From positions 529,501-593,500 of the forward strand of contig JAMPIT010000417.1 of NCBI GenBank assembly GCA_026261815.1: a DNA stretch of 64,000 nucleotides. The letters are read 5' to 3'. Shown here piece after piece: positions 12,820 to 25,690 of the stretch (within the stretch, counting starts at the first letter, position 1; each line of letters opens with the position of its first letter). Below the pieces are notes generated by a model. The model had not been told where the DNA came from, did no database searches, and saw nothing but the letters and a program-made list of their open reading frames with translations. This DNA comes from Monarcha castaneiventris obscurior (taxonomy: Eukaryota > Chordata > Aves > Passeriformes > Monarchidae). The position numbers and the translations under genes are program-made.

Positions 12820-15800
12820 TCCCCCTGTGTGAGGATGAAGCCCCCCCAGGTTATGATTCTCTGCTAAACCTGCTTCATGTCTGTCTGTCTGTACCAATCT
12901 TACTTAAAATATTTATTCTCTAAGCAGTAACTTAGTAAAGACCTGTCTCATGCAAAAAAATTCTTGCTTCAAGACATAAGCATTTTATCCCAATGCAAAT
13001 GCATAATCTCACAGCATTATAAAATGGAAAAAATGAGCAGATTTCAGGTTTCCTTATTTGAAATGTGATATAATGTATAATAGAGTAAATAAACCTTTTG
13101 ATTATGCTCTATTTTCTACCCAATTTAATATTTTATAACACTTTATAAATTATTACTCCAATGTAATGGAGCCTTGAAACCATTATTCACACATTTCTTT
13201 ATGCTTTCTGGGTCAATAACCAGAATAAACCTTGTGCTGAATCATTCAAGTGCTGTACAGGTATTGTTGAGAGTGTTCTTGATGGGACTTCAAATCAGCC
13301 AGACTTTTGAGCTGAAACTTCAAATTTTGTTTTTAAAGTGAGTGCTCTAAAGAACTGAAAATAATACCATTTTCACCAGTCCTGCTTTCCTCCGGTCTCG
13401 CCTTCCAAGCCATTGACTTTCCAGTGGTTTTAATCCAAATCAAATTGTACATAGTTTATTTTGGTTCCTTTACAATATTTCCTTCTTTCCTCTCAAGATT
13501 TAAGTCTCAGCTCTTTTTGTCTTTCTCTTCCTGCCAGGCTTGTTTCATGTTTTCTGCCTCATTCAGACAAGGCAAATGGACTGACTTCTGCTCTGCTGTC
13601 AGTGTCTGTGCTTTAAATACTTGTACATTCTATTCAGGATACAGGCTTTTAGCTAACAAATAAAACAGTTATACCATCCATCACAGTCTAGACTGAAGTT
13701 AAGCTTACCTTTTTTCTATGTAAATCTGATACAGACAAATTTTCACACAAAAAATTCAGCTTTCTGCTCCAAGTCCAATCTCATAAATCTGGTCTGCATT
13801 TCTGTAGTCCTAGGCCACGTTTTCAAAGCCACATACAGCCTAGTCTCTCAGGAAGAGAGCTAACTAATCTGAAAAAACAATATAGTAGAAACAAAACAGA
13901 AAATTTGAAATCCCCCACTTATGCAATAATAGGGTTTTCAATACCCAGTGAAATTTATTTGCAAAAGATTATTCTAATGAAACAAACATTACTAATGTTA
14001 GCTTGTCTCTTGAAAAGATACCTCTACCTCCTTACCCACATCATAATCCTTTTCAGATCACTATGATCACTTATTGCAATGCAGTAACTACAACTGCAAT
14101 TACATGCTGTCTGTGTACAATTTTTTCACAGTAAATTTTTTTAGCATAAAATAAGGTAAAGCAGAAACTTTTAACTAGTTGTATTTGAGATAAAAACAAA
14201 TTGTTGTCCACACCAGCAGTAGGAGTAAAGGTGGCAGGAATGCAGTTTATTGTTAACCAACTTATTTAAACTAGTGAAGTCCAGGACATGCTGGAGGAAA
14301 TTCCTTTTAAACTAACACTTACTTTACTTGCAAAATGGAAGCTAAGGACTTGCATCATTATTTATATTTTATTCAGCTTTTGTCTGAAAATATACATGAA
14401 CAATATTTTAAATTTATAGCAATTCCATGTCTTAGCGACATACTTTTTCCTTCTCTGTGTTAATGAGAAAATGGAGGTGCATTCTATGCAAGGCAGAAAG
14501 AATGAAAAACAACTGAAAATGGCATCAAGCTATTCTTGGCATAGCTAGTGAATGTGAGAACAAAAAATCCAACAGCATTTCTTCTATTAAGTTAAAACTG
14601 TGATCTGCATTGTAAATCAAGAAAGATAAAGAAACAGGTTCAAGTATTAAAGGTTTACTGCCATGCAAAGCTATACAGTGTACTGTTCTCTGTCTGATAG
14701 CAAAAAACACCAGTATATCAGACCACAATGAATGAGTTGGTTGAGACACTGGTGAGTCACAGCACAAGGATGTTGTCAAAACAGAAGAGCACAACAAAGT
14801 TGTTCAAGTAGTCAAGAAGCACATAGAAGCCTGCATATTTTTCATAAGAATAAACAGTATTGAACCTTCAGTCAAGATAGGCAAACAGTGAAAATATTTC
14901 TGGCAGCATTGAAATGACATTTTAAATGAATACTCTGGTTATGTTACACTGGGGTGTTTTTTTCTGTCACCAAGCCTTCTGTCACAAGGAGACAATGAAA
15001 GTGAAGTTCAAACCACAACAGCTATTCCTAAGCAAATGAAAGTGTTTAGCACATACGAATACGGAGCTAAGACACTGCACAGTTTTTCCAGTGTTGGAGG
15101 AAAACTGCTATAGGTATTCTCTAAGTAACTGACAGACTCTCAGCTGTAAATAAGCACAATAAATGAGCCATATAAAAGATGTACAAGTTTATTTATAAAG
15201 AGTTTAAATACTTCTAAACTGAAAGCACTATCTATAAGCAAATCAAGGAATTAAACTCCTTTGGTAAGCATCACTTGTTTTTTGGTATTCCAAAACTAAA
15301 GCTGTGATTGAGTTCTCAAGTAGTCAAACCAATGAAGAATATTTAGCATGTGAGTGATCACATTGCCAGCTTCAGTAACTGCCCTTCGTCTCCCTGCTTA
15401 TTTAAATTTCTTCCTCTCTCTATGACTGTTAAAGAAGGATCTTCTGAGAGGAAAATGTCCAACTTTGACTTGTCTGTCTCCACTGATTGTAGAGGAGCAC
15501 TAAGGACAGCAGCCTCCTATCCCAAATACCTATAGTTATTCAATAGTAGATGATGCACTGAAGCTACTCTATTGCAGCGAGAAGGACTTGATTCAGATGG
15601 GTGTTGGATTTGTCTCATTTAAAAGAGAAAACCAGAGGATATACTTAAGCAAGAAAACATTAAGTCTTAAAACAAAATTCTGGGCAGGGTATCATCAGCA
15701 AAATCTGACAGAATCTGAGCAATTCAAATTCCTGCCAAACCTGGAATGTGATACCACTGATTAGATTTTGATGAAATGCTCTGTGTCCTGCTCTGATGAG

Positions 15801-16000
15801 GAATGTCCTTGTGCTCATTCTCTAAAGATACAAACATCATCACATCAGCGAAGAAATGTGGACACTTGTCTTAAGCCTTTGTTCTTCAGCTATGTAAAGG
15901 ATCTATATTTCAATTTCCCATTTGTGTTATCTATGTTCATAGCATTATATTTTTCCCAATTTTGTATCAGAACATACAGCATGGATTCATGGCAAATTCT

Positions 16001-16187
16001 TTACTGTGAGGCACTGGAGCAGGCTGTGCAGAGAATTTGTGGCAGCTTCATCCCTGGAAAAGTTCAAGGCCAGGTTGGATGGGGGTCTGAGCAACCTGGT
16101 CTAGTGGAAGGTGTTCCTGCCCATGGCAGAGGGGTGGGAACTAGGTGATGGTTAAGGTCCCTTCCAACCCAAACCATTCTACGACTT
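16001..16187 (+). mobile_element. CR1 LINE 3' end fragment
   Basis: This plus-strand copy holds only the CR1 3' UTR. It runs from 'gtgaggcactggagcaggct' through 'gttcaaggccaggttggat', 'gagcaacctggtctagtgg' and 'gtgttcctgcccatggcaga' to the hallmark 'taaggtcccttccaaccca' and a decayed 'accattctacgactt' tail. About 190 bp remain. The 3' end is close to the avian CR1 consensus as I recall it, so the copy is moderately young, but it carries no coding capacity. Severe 5' truncation is typical of CR1. Confidence 0.95.
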
Positions 16188-19100
16188 AGGAAATTTTAAT
16201 GAGTTGCATAGCAAAATGAACATACCTGTTTTGTAAATGATACTCTGTCATGGCATCAAGCCATGGCTATTCAATGGGTTTACTATTAGCAGACACCGAA
16301 CAAGATGTCTGTATAAATTCCTAAAACTTACACATCATTTAAGTACACAAAAGTTTAAATAGCTTGGTGAAATAGAAAAGTTTTGCTAGAGAAAGAAAAA
16401 TGAGTGTGAAAGAAAAATAAACTGTGTTTATTTCAAAGTTATTCAATTATTCTTCCTGAATTTAAAAAAGAATATATACAGAAGTATTGATTAGAGGACA
16501 AAGCTTACTTAAACAAATTTGGATTTCTTCACATTCCATGTTTCAGAATCAAGTACCTAGTCAATCTGCAATATTTTACAGAGATATTTAGCTTGAAACT
16601 TACTGGTGATCTCTTTAAATAAGCAACTATATTAAGAGTTGTGGCTGAACAAAACTTTAATAATGACATTCTCAATTTTGTTATGGAAGTGGATCTCTAG
16701 AGGGGATCAGGTTGATGTGATTTAGCTCAGACTGGGGAAGGATCATCAGCTGCCTCATATCACCCCATTTTAAAATGAAGATCCTTCAGTAGGACCTCAC
16801 TCTTTAGCATATACCTCAGTGACCTCTTTGTATATCCCCAAATCCAGGGGTTTGAGTTTTCAGAGTACCATAGCAATAAAGCTTTCCTACCTCCTTTTTC
16901 ATGCATATCTACTGGGATTTAGCCTCCCTTCCTATCTCTTTAACCATTTATTATAAAACTGGTTAAAAACTTTTTTCTACATCCATTCTAACAAGTGGAT
17001 ACATAAAAACAGCTGCAATTTTTTTCTGGCTTATTGCTGAGATACTTGCTTCTAGAGAAAATTTTTGACATCTGGAAGTATTTTTTGTGATAAGAGAGCA
17101 GCGGAGTGACAATAACAGTAGGAAAGAAAAAGGATGAACAGAATATCACTATGATAATGTTCATATTTATTTGAGCAGCAAAATAACTCGGTCTATACAT
17201 TTTTATTTGTTGACATGTAGGCCTATACTAAAAGAATAAATAAGAGTAGCCAGAATTAAACTGACAGGTAGACTTCATCATTGGAACCTTTACCTATCTG
17301 TCCCTTTCTCTACTTAAGCTGTTTTCAATTTAAAGCATGAGGAGAATATTTACGTCTTTCTAAGCATTTGAAGCAAACAAGAATCAGAAACAAAAATCTT
17401 TGTATGGTTCTGTGGATATTATCTCAAAAGAATCACTAATGAAGACATTTTATTTGAAGATTTCTACAAATAAAATCTGTTTTTCTGCAATTATCAGTTA
17501 CATTGATAGTTACGTAGACGATTTTCTTCCACAAATCTGTTTCCTATCACATGAATGGAACATGATACATGATTTGAAGAAATAATAAGTTAAAACCTAA
17601 TAGAAATCCCTTTTCTCAGTCCAAAAATCTTCCAGTGCATGTCACAATTCAAAAAGGTACAGATATAAATCTGGATGGTTTGTCTGAAACCTCAAGAACA
17701 ATAGACTAAGCAACCTCAATGTCAAGCCTAACCTGTCTTTATCTTGTTTTAAAAGAACATACACAGTGAGGTAAATGGACCATAAATAGTGTTTCCTTCA
17801 GACTTTCTTGAAAATTACAGTTATAAATATTTCATTTTGTAGTCCTTCTAATATTGGCCAAATAAACAAGAGGTTGAATTCACAGAATAGGAGCAGAATT
17901 GATCAGTCCTTACGACATTTGCAGCTGTGAAATGTTAACCTCACAGGGGGACACTGGAGCCCAGGCCTGGTATTTCTTAGCCAACAGATGAATGCATTTC
18001 TGCACGGGTCTTTCTCAGTCTTGCTTAATGTTCAGAGGGATATTAGAGACTGGAGCACACATTTCTTTACCTGCCTTAAAATGGTTCTGAAAATTAAGGT
18101 AGGGAAATGTTCTCTGTGGATCCATGCAAAGAGGAAGAGCTCTGGCAAAACACAGTGAGACAAAAACTTTTGTTTTGAAAGGTGGAGTGCTGAGCTGGGT
18201 CTCCTCAGTGGTAAATGAGGTCCCTTGGAATGGACCTACTAGTTAAATAAAGACCACCTCCTACTGTGGGAATTTTGAGATGTAAGAAGTACCACACCAT
18301 AATTTCACAATTCCAACCACAGCCAGATTCTGGGGCATATATCTTGTGCTTGCATTCTCTTATACAATATTTATGGCCTACCATCTCTCTTTTTCAAAGG
18401 ATTATATATTTTAATTCTTTATTAATTGAGGCACAGTCTCTTTTGATATAAGATTTTAACCACTAAAAATGGTGCCTTTAAGTAAAGAATAATGCAGCTG
18501 AGTATATATGCCAATACTGGTTTTAGATAGAAATGTGAATTATATTTGATTTTAAATTCAATAATATATTTAAACAAGCAAGAATACAATGATAACAACT
18601 TGCAATTTGCTGTTATTAGCAATGGTCCTGCTCATGTGAAATAGGGTGTGAACTTCTTAATGACTACAAGTTACCAGAGAAATGGCTTTATATTCCAGCT
18701 GAGATAGCATTTCCAGAAGGCAATGTTGTCTCCTGCCATGCTGGAAACATCTTCTCTTGGCAGTTTCATAGAGAAAAGAGTGACACCTAGTGAATCATTA
18801 ATACCTCCAACATTTTTTCTGGGAATGAAAATGGTGGGGAAGGAACCCTTATTAATCTCTCAACCAATTCTTAGATAATCCTCTTAAAGATCTGATGAAA
18901 TTTCAGCCCTAAATAGTTTAGCAGTATTACATGACAAGATTAAATATTAAAGAATTATATTAAGTGTGCTTGGTATGTCTAATTTTTAATTTTGATAATG
19001 CATCTGGTAAAAGGGTCTAATAAAATACAAGGGTTCTCCAAGAAAATAGAAACTCTTCATTCCTTTTCAATAACATCATGATATAGAGAAAGTGTAAGAC

Positions 19101-19766
19101 CCAAATTCTATTATTTTTTACATTATTTTCCTCTTATTCAACAATTAAAAAATAAATCCCTTGGGTCTTACTAAACATTTATCTTTATTTTCATGAAACT
19201 ATAATGAACACATTCTAACCATGGAAGAGAATGAAGGGGATATTTCCGTCCATCCTATTTCGGCCAATTTAGAAATTATTCTTTGGTAAAACTGATTGAA
19301 AAGTGGCTGCTGTTCTTCCTCCATTTAAACAGACTTCACACATTGTTTCACGAGTCTAGAAGTGCTTTAAGGTTTAAATGAACACAATGTTCCTTTGCTA
19401 CCTGTTGCCCTAACACCATCAAGAAGCATTGGAGCTGAAATACTTTTAATGTAATACAGTTTCTTTTACATATTTGATGTTCAAAAATGAGGAAGCCAAA
19501 ATCTATATGCAGGCCAGAATGGTGACCTGTAGTTTCCATATCTACTGATTTTTAGCAGTCAAGGATGTATGGATTTTATTGTAAGAATATATCTCTTTTT
19601 CCAAGGCAATAAATTTGTCTAACAAGTCACAACAGAGCACAGCATACCTTTATTAATTCATGTTATGAGGAAAGTAAATTGTCCAACTTTTAAAATCAAA
19701 AGTATATTTTAGTTGTGGTTCTGTGAAGACTGTCACTTAAAAATAGTAAAGTTAATACAATAACTT
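16188..19766. other. Unique AT-rich non-coding DNA
   Basis: I see no gene and no clear mobile element. Frames are at most about 70 codons. The part near 17.9-18.2 kb is slightly more GC-rich and more complex in sequence, but I cannot assign it to anything. Confidence 0.55.
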
Positions 19767-19866
19767 TATATTATATATATAATATATAATATATTATATT
19801 AATATATTACTAGATTTATTACTAGATAATAATATAATATATTACTATATTACTATAAAATACTAG
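19767..19866. repeat. AT-only palindromic low-complexity tract
   Basis: Nearly 100 bp consist of A and T, with 'atatataatatataatatat' and repeated 'tattactaga' words. The tract is rich in self-complementary stretches and could extrude hairpins. Such tracts often mutate in length and are hard to assemble. No flanking signal suggests a replication origin or attachment region beyond base composition. Confidence 0.9.
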
Positions 19867-21920
19867 AGTCTTCCAGTAGTCTATGTGTTCAGATTATGAT
19901 GATGTTGTAATTGCATTTCAAATTCAGCAAAAGCAGTAGATTTCCACAATGTGCCAGATACCAGCAAATCAGGACACTACACCTATTATAAAGCAGAACT
20001 TACAACCAAGAGATAATTTTGTGACACAAAGTAAAAATTAGCTATCAGTACAGACTGATATTTATTATTTATATCAGTTAAAATCTGTGATTCAGTTTTA
20101 TTAAAATTCATTACATGCTGATTTGGATAACCTCTGGGTGGAATTTTCAAGATCCATTGGGATAAAAATGATGGTTAGATTTGTATGAACTTTACTAAAA
20201 GCAAATCAGGATACTTTTTCAGGAAACAATTTTTAGGATGCTGCATGTCCAGCCTAGTTGCATGTCCAGGCAATCTTAGATATCAATGATAGCTCTCCTC
20301 TTGCCAGTTTTGGAAAAGTGTGCACGTGCAGGTTGAGGATAGCAGTATATCACTGTCTATTTTCCATCTAAAATACTGTTAATACTCAGTCTTCACAGTT
20401 ACAAAACAAGAGGCTCTTGCACCCAAAAATAATGAAGGCTTTTGATTCTGTCCAGCATCCGTAAGGACTTCTTAACAACAGGACTTTAAAACAGTAATTA
20501 GTTTCCAAAAGATCTGATCTTATATATTCAGACTTCCCCAGATCTGGAGCTGGTCTTGAATCTTTCCATGTGTATGCTGATTTACATAAATGTTATATCA
20601 TAACACAGCCTCCAGCACGTTACAATACTCACTGCCTACAAACAACCCCGAAGTCACCAAAGGACAAAAAAGAGGTTGACAGTAAACTTATTTATAAGTG
20701 TGTTGCTCAAAGGTATCAAGTAAAAACATCAGTTTGACTCATTCGGAAACTGATAAAAAAGCACCCAGAAGAAACTTCCTAAGAAGGTTTTAATTTTGAA
20801 AACTTCAAAAACTTGTGAAATATTATCACATAACTGATACATATTCTTCTAAAAAGAGCAGATGAGCACATACTCTACACCCCAAAAAGTACCAAATACA
20901 ATTGTGTTTCAACAGGTAATCAGTGACTTTTTAACACTAGTGTTCAGCTAATTCTTCACTTTTTGTTTTCCTGAAGATACTTTTATTAAGCGTCCACAGA
21001 TTAGATTTCATGAAAATTTTGACCTCTGTTTTCTAGACTCCACTGTGCCTTACTTCCAAGAATGTGGCCCACAGCAGGACCAAGACTCCACATGGCAATT
21101 TTTGTAGACATATTCCCCCTTCAGCCAAGCTCTGAGCACTGCAGAACGTGTAACCGTTGACACAGCATTGTGCAAACTCTGCTAACCTGCTTCTTCCTCA
21201 CTCCTGCTTCCTGCCTCACCAGAATAACTGGAGCATTTGCACTTTTCCATGAGGTCTCTCACAAGCTGCATGTCTGGGAAGTAATTGGCCCCTTGTGCTG
21301 GAATACTCCCAGTCATGATAATTAAGACACAATAGAAGCTTTGCCTGAAATCCTGCACCATTCCAGTACAAGGGTAAGACAGAGGTAGATATTTCCATGC
21401 TTCATAATTTTAGAACTCAAAATCTGTTCTTCAAGGCAGAGGCAACTCTTATGTGAAATACCAAGCAGTACTCAGGGTCTTCTTTTTTAAAAGTTAGTTC
21501 CATAATCATAAATTCCATAGAATCTTTTATTTTTTGAACTTCCAGCTATTCTTTCTACATAATCATCTGACAGAAGTGGTTCTTTTTGTAACTCTTGTCA
21601 TCTGAAGTATCTGATTTCTTCTAACAGTTTTGCAGATAGAAATTTCCCTATTCAAGTTTGCCTAAATACACATGAGGAAAGATATGCATTAGATTTAAAT
21701 TTTGATTTTGTGTGGGCTTACTATATCTCTCATTGAAGTAATTTCAACATTTATTTATTCATATTCCCAGAATCCTTATAAGGTAGCCAAGTATTATAAT
21801 CTGTTTTATAGATTAAAAGTTTTTCTGCTGTCAAACAAGATAACTGCTCCCCCAAAAAGTTTTACAGATTTATGCATATAATGTGGGCATCTTGCCTTGC
21901 ATCCAGGATTTTCCTAATGC

Positions 21921-21961
21921 CAAAAAAACCCCCAAAAAACCCCAAAACCCAAAACAAAACA
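21921..21961. repeat. A/C-rich (C3-5 A4-7)n tract
   Basis: Runs of three to five C alternate with runs of three to seven A. On the minus strand this reads as T-runs alternating with G-runs (TTTTGGGG-like). Such tracts occur sporadically in bird genomes as low-complexity sequence. Only three of the G-runs reach three bases, so a stable quadruplex is uncertain. Confidence 0.85.
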
Positions 21962-22818
21962 ATCTAGAAAGAATATATATGAATGCTTGGCAGTGTTTCC
22001 TCAGCTGTATTGCATATTGCTAAATAACAAAGTAAATCAGAGAATAAAGTAAACCAAAAGCCTTTCTATCAAACTACAGGGGAGGTCCAGATGATCTCTC
22101 ATTGTTTCTGTCTTCATTTAGAAGAATTAGGAACATATCTGCAGAAAACACCCCATCTTGTTGGGGAGCTCATGTCCATGCTGTATTTGTTTCAGGATGC
22201 TTTGCTTTGAACTGTCTCCAGCCTGGTCCCATGCACTGAGTGTTCTCAGCAGCTGGAGTGCTTTAGATGTAATTTGGGAATGCACCTTCTGGCTTCTCTT
22301 ACCCAAATGAAATTCAGTTCTTCTGCTCTGAGTCATCCATGCAATAAGAACCAAAGCCCAGGAAATTGGAAAAGCCAGAATATTTGCTTTAGTGTGCTCC
22401 AGATTCTAGCAAAAGTGCTGAAGAGGACACATCCTTTTTATTTGTTGTGCCAATTAGGCGTTATATCTAGTGTGCTTTGTAGTAGCCTGACCTTGAAGTG
22501 GCAAGAGATTTTGGGAACTCCCTGTTTGCTCCCCACTAGCTACAAGAAAGACATCTCCTGGATTTTGAGCACCAAATTGTGCAACTCTGCACTGGTATTT
22601 CTGAGCTCTACAGGACCTGCATTCTAATTTCTCCTTTCCATAGCAAAGGAAGGATCAACTTGGCCTCAGACTACATCCATAAGGATTTATATAAGCAGTT
22701 ATCAAATGCTGGTTAAAACAACTGTTATGAAAAAGAAATGCAACCAAATCAAGACAAATATTTAATTAACATCTCCTATATTTGATAAACATGTTAGATA
22801 AAAGGACTTGCTGCCCTA

Positions 22819-22850
22819 ACAAAAAAAAAAACCCAACAAAAAAACCCCAA
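22819..22850. repeat. A-rich tract with short C runs
   Basis: A run of A followed by 'cccaacaaaaaaacccc' resembles the tract about 0.9 kb to the left. It is low-complexity sequence with no gene attached. Confidence 0.8.
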
Positions 22851-24354
22851 CACCATCAAAATTACAACCAAATCAAAACAGAACACCCCAAAATGAATGA
22901 AGCGAAAAACCAAAATATACCCTCGTCCCCAAATCACCATTTTAATCTCTGGTGATTTGTAGGGCTATTTAAAAAAATTATGAAATTATTGTCATATTTT
23001 TAAAAACTCAGAACAGCTTTATTTTGAAACTTAGTTCTTTGTTATTTTAAATGCACTTTAAAATAATTTTTTATTGTTATTATTTTTACCATCTTGCCAT
23101 TACCAGAAAACAAATATTTGAAATTGATATGTACATATGAATACATATTACTGGAAAATCACAACTTTAATTTTAAATACCATAACATTATAGTTATAGA
23201 ATACTGCGGTATTATAAATATTATTATAATACCTTAGAAAATATTAACAGAATAAAACTGATTTCTGCAAAATTTAGGTGGCAAGCAGTAGCATTTATAT
23301 AGATATTTATATCGATATTCTTATTTCTCTTTATATCGCATGACATTCATGTCCAGATATTGTATATTTCTATTATGCCTTAGATATGAAAGGTACTTTA
23401 AAAACTCCTGGAAAAATGGATTGAGGAAAAATTTGCTGATTCTCCTGACTCCATCTGATCTGTCTGAGTCACACTGTGCAATGTGAAATGACTTTTATTA
23501 TGACAACTTCTGTTGTCACAGACACAACAGAGAAAAGAATGCAGGAATTCAGGATTCAGGATGCCTTACAGCAAACCACACACACAAAAAATTAATCAAT
23601 AGAAGAAAAATTAAAAAGAAAACAAAACAACAAACATTAAAAATTAAATTTAAATTCAATGAAAAAAAAAACCCCAGTGTTAATACCAGTTATATACAGA
23701 AAAAGAAATATTTCTATTAGACAAGAACATATGAGAAGTCTATGAAGACATTGAAACAGCAAAGCACTGTTCTGAGTGGAGTATGCATAGTAACATCTGG
23801 GTTGTAGCTCTGCACACACACCTAAAAGAAAAACAAAATATTTCTTCTTTGGTCCAATGATTAAGGGACTGAGGGAACTGTGGGTTTTAATGCTGCACAT
23901 GGACAACCTCTGAGTAATGCTCATGGGCATACAATATGAAGGGTGTATAAGGAGCATGAGGTTTCCTCCAACCATATTTCCTCCTCCTACCAGACTCTCA
24001 TACTCAGACTGCTGTGATGAAGGGCATTTTTTGTTACTACGTAAAAGAGAATTAGACAGTGGCATATTCATTTAGTACTTTCATTTCCCCTAGAACAAAT
24101 AAGGGATAAACCACACAGCAATTGTCTGCAGCCAAAATAAATTAGATCTCTCATATTTTAATTTTTTTCTCTTTGCATAGTCTAAGAGTGTTGCTTCATC
24201 CCTGTTTAAGAAGGCAAAGAAACTATAAACCAAGTGAAAACCTAGAACTCGACTCTTGGTACTTTTCCTTTGGTTCATCTGGTAAAAAATTGCATAAGGA
24301 ATAGGATGTTGTTCTTATCTGGATCTTGGGTGAGGGGCTTTTCACTCTATCAAC

Positions 24355-24372
24355 TAATGGTAATGGTAATGG
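24355..24372. repeat. (TAATGG)3 tandem hexamer
   Basis: Three exact copies of TAATGG lie head to tail. This is a minimal microsatellite of no evident role. Confidence 0.85.
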
Positions 24373-25399
24373 GATACATTCTTTAATTTTGTACTGGGTA
24401 GTAGAATCCTTCTGAAGCCCTTTAGAAAAAGTAAAGACATAAAGTGAAGGGTGGCATAAAAAAATCAATGTAAAAGAATGATCTAACCAAGATGAATAGA
24501 AAAATTAACAGCAAAGTACATAGTATAACAAAGTAAGTCAATAACCTTAATGTGGGTCCTACAGTATTAACCCTTGTCTATAGAGTCTAAGTTGGGTGTT
24601 AACTCTGAGAAAGCCTAAGCTATTCGTTTTGACAAGAACTTGTCAAACTCAGACTCCAGGAGTCTTACCTAACTCAGGTAGAGAAAGCTCTGCTCTTTGG
24701 GGGTAGACTTAGGAAGTGGTAAAAGAAAATGGAGCTATTTTATCACTATTCATATAGCTCTTTAAATTTCCTTGGGACTGTACAGTACACTGTTATGACA
24801 GCCTCTGGCCAGGAAATCTTACAGTTAAACAGCATGAGCCTGAAACAATAAGTTCAATTATGCAAATAAACACAGAGTGGCTCAAAGGGCCAGATGGTGT
24901 GAATCAGCCAAGTCTTACACACTTAAGTGGTACTCAGGCAATTTACAGGAGGTAAGAATCTTCCCCAAGATCGGTTCAGATGGGAGGCTTTGCAGAACAT
25001 CTGCATTTACAGCTGTTTTGTGAGAAAGGAATAAGTCACTGGGAGAATGTTGTCCAGGCACCCAAGGAAGAACAAAAGAAATCATTAAAACCAGAGGAAA
25101 CAGAGTTCATAGTGGAGAGGAGAGGCTCGTGTAGTGTGATTAGGCATGCAATTATAGACACTTAGTAACTTTAGATGAGCTAATACATCACAGATATCTT
25201 GACCAGTGTTTGTCTATTTCAGAATCTTTCAGAAGAAAAAAATTCTAAATTGTCATATTTCCTACAGTAGATTCTGTTTGCTTTTGTTTTCCTGGAATGT
25301 AAACAGTCTTCAAATGTTTGACAGCTGACATACTGCAGGGAAAATTAATAATAAAGGGGGCAGGCAACCAGACCTTTTTAAAAATTAAAACCAACCTTT

Positions 25400-25690
25400 C
25401 TTCTTGGACATGTGGAGGTTCTTTTTCTGTGCGGAGGTGCTCCCTACTATGCACTAATGCCAGGAAGCATCCCAGTAGTTCACATGGGAACCCCCTGGGT
25501 GTGGGCCCCTCATTTTCTCACTGTTGGTCAACTGGTTGGAATGATGCTCATGGTGTCTGGCAGGGAGGAAGCCCTGCCTGGCCTAGACAGGTTGAAATGG
25601 TGGTGGGGTCACTCCTGGCAGCACCAAGGTTTGACTACTGTTGTGGCCACTGCAAGGTCTCCCTTCACTGCTAAAAAATTTCCAGCCTTC
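25400..25690. other. GC-richer unassigned patch
   Basis: This 0.3 kb stands out from its AT-rich surroundings by its GC-rich, low-AT composition. It contains words such as 'aaccccctgggtgtgggccc' and 'gaagccctgcctggcctag'. Two overlapping plus-strand frames of 100 and 118 codons cover it, but neither has a domain I recognise. It could be an old transposon, an exon of a non-coding RNA, or an isolated GC-rich stretch. I cannot choose between these. Confidence 0.35.

Larger units (their letters stand above)
19867..25399. other. Unique AT-rich non-coding DNA
   Basis: I find no gene. The 117-codon plus frame at 22.27-22.63 kb and the 144-codon minus frame at 23.64-24.07 kb have no recognisable domain or conserved motif. 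Both have overlapping antisense frames nearby, and the second ends in an AT-rich tract. A/C-rich tracts at 21.9 and 22.8 kb and a small TAATGG triplication at 24355-24372 are listed separately. Confidence 0.5.

Noticed and set aside
23637..24071. 144-codon minus frame
   Set aside because: No recognisable domain or signal, ends in an AT-rich tract, and the length is within chance for 64 kb read in six frames.
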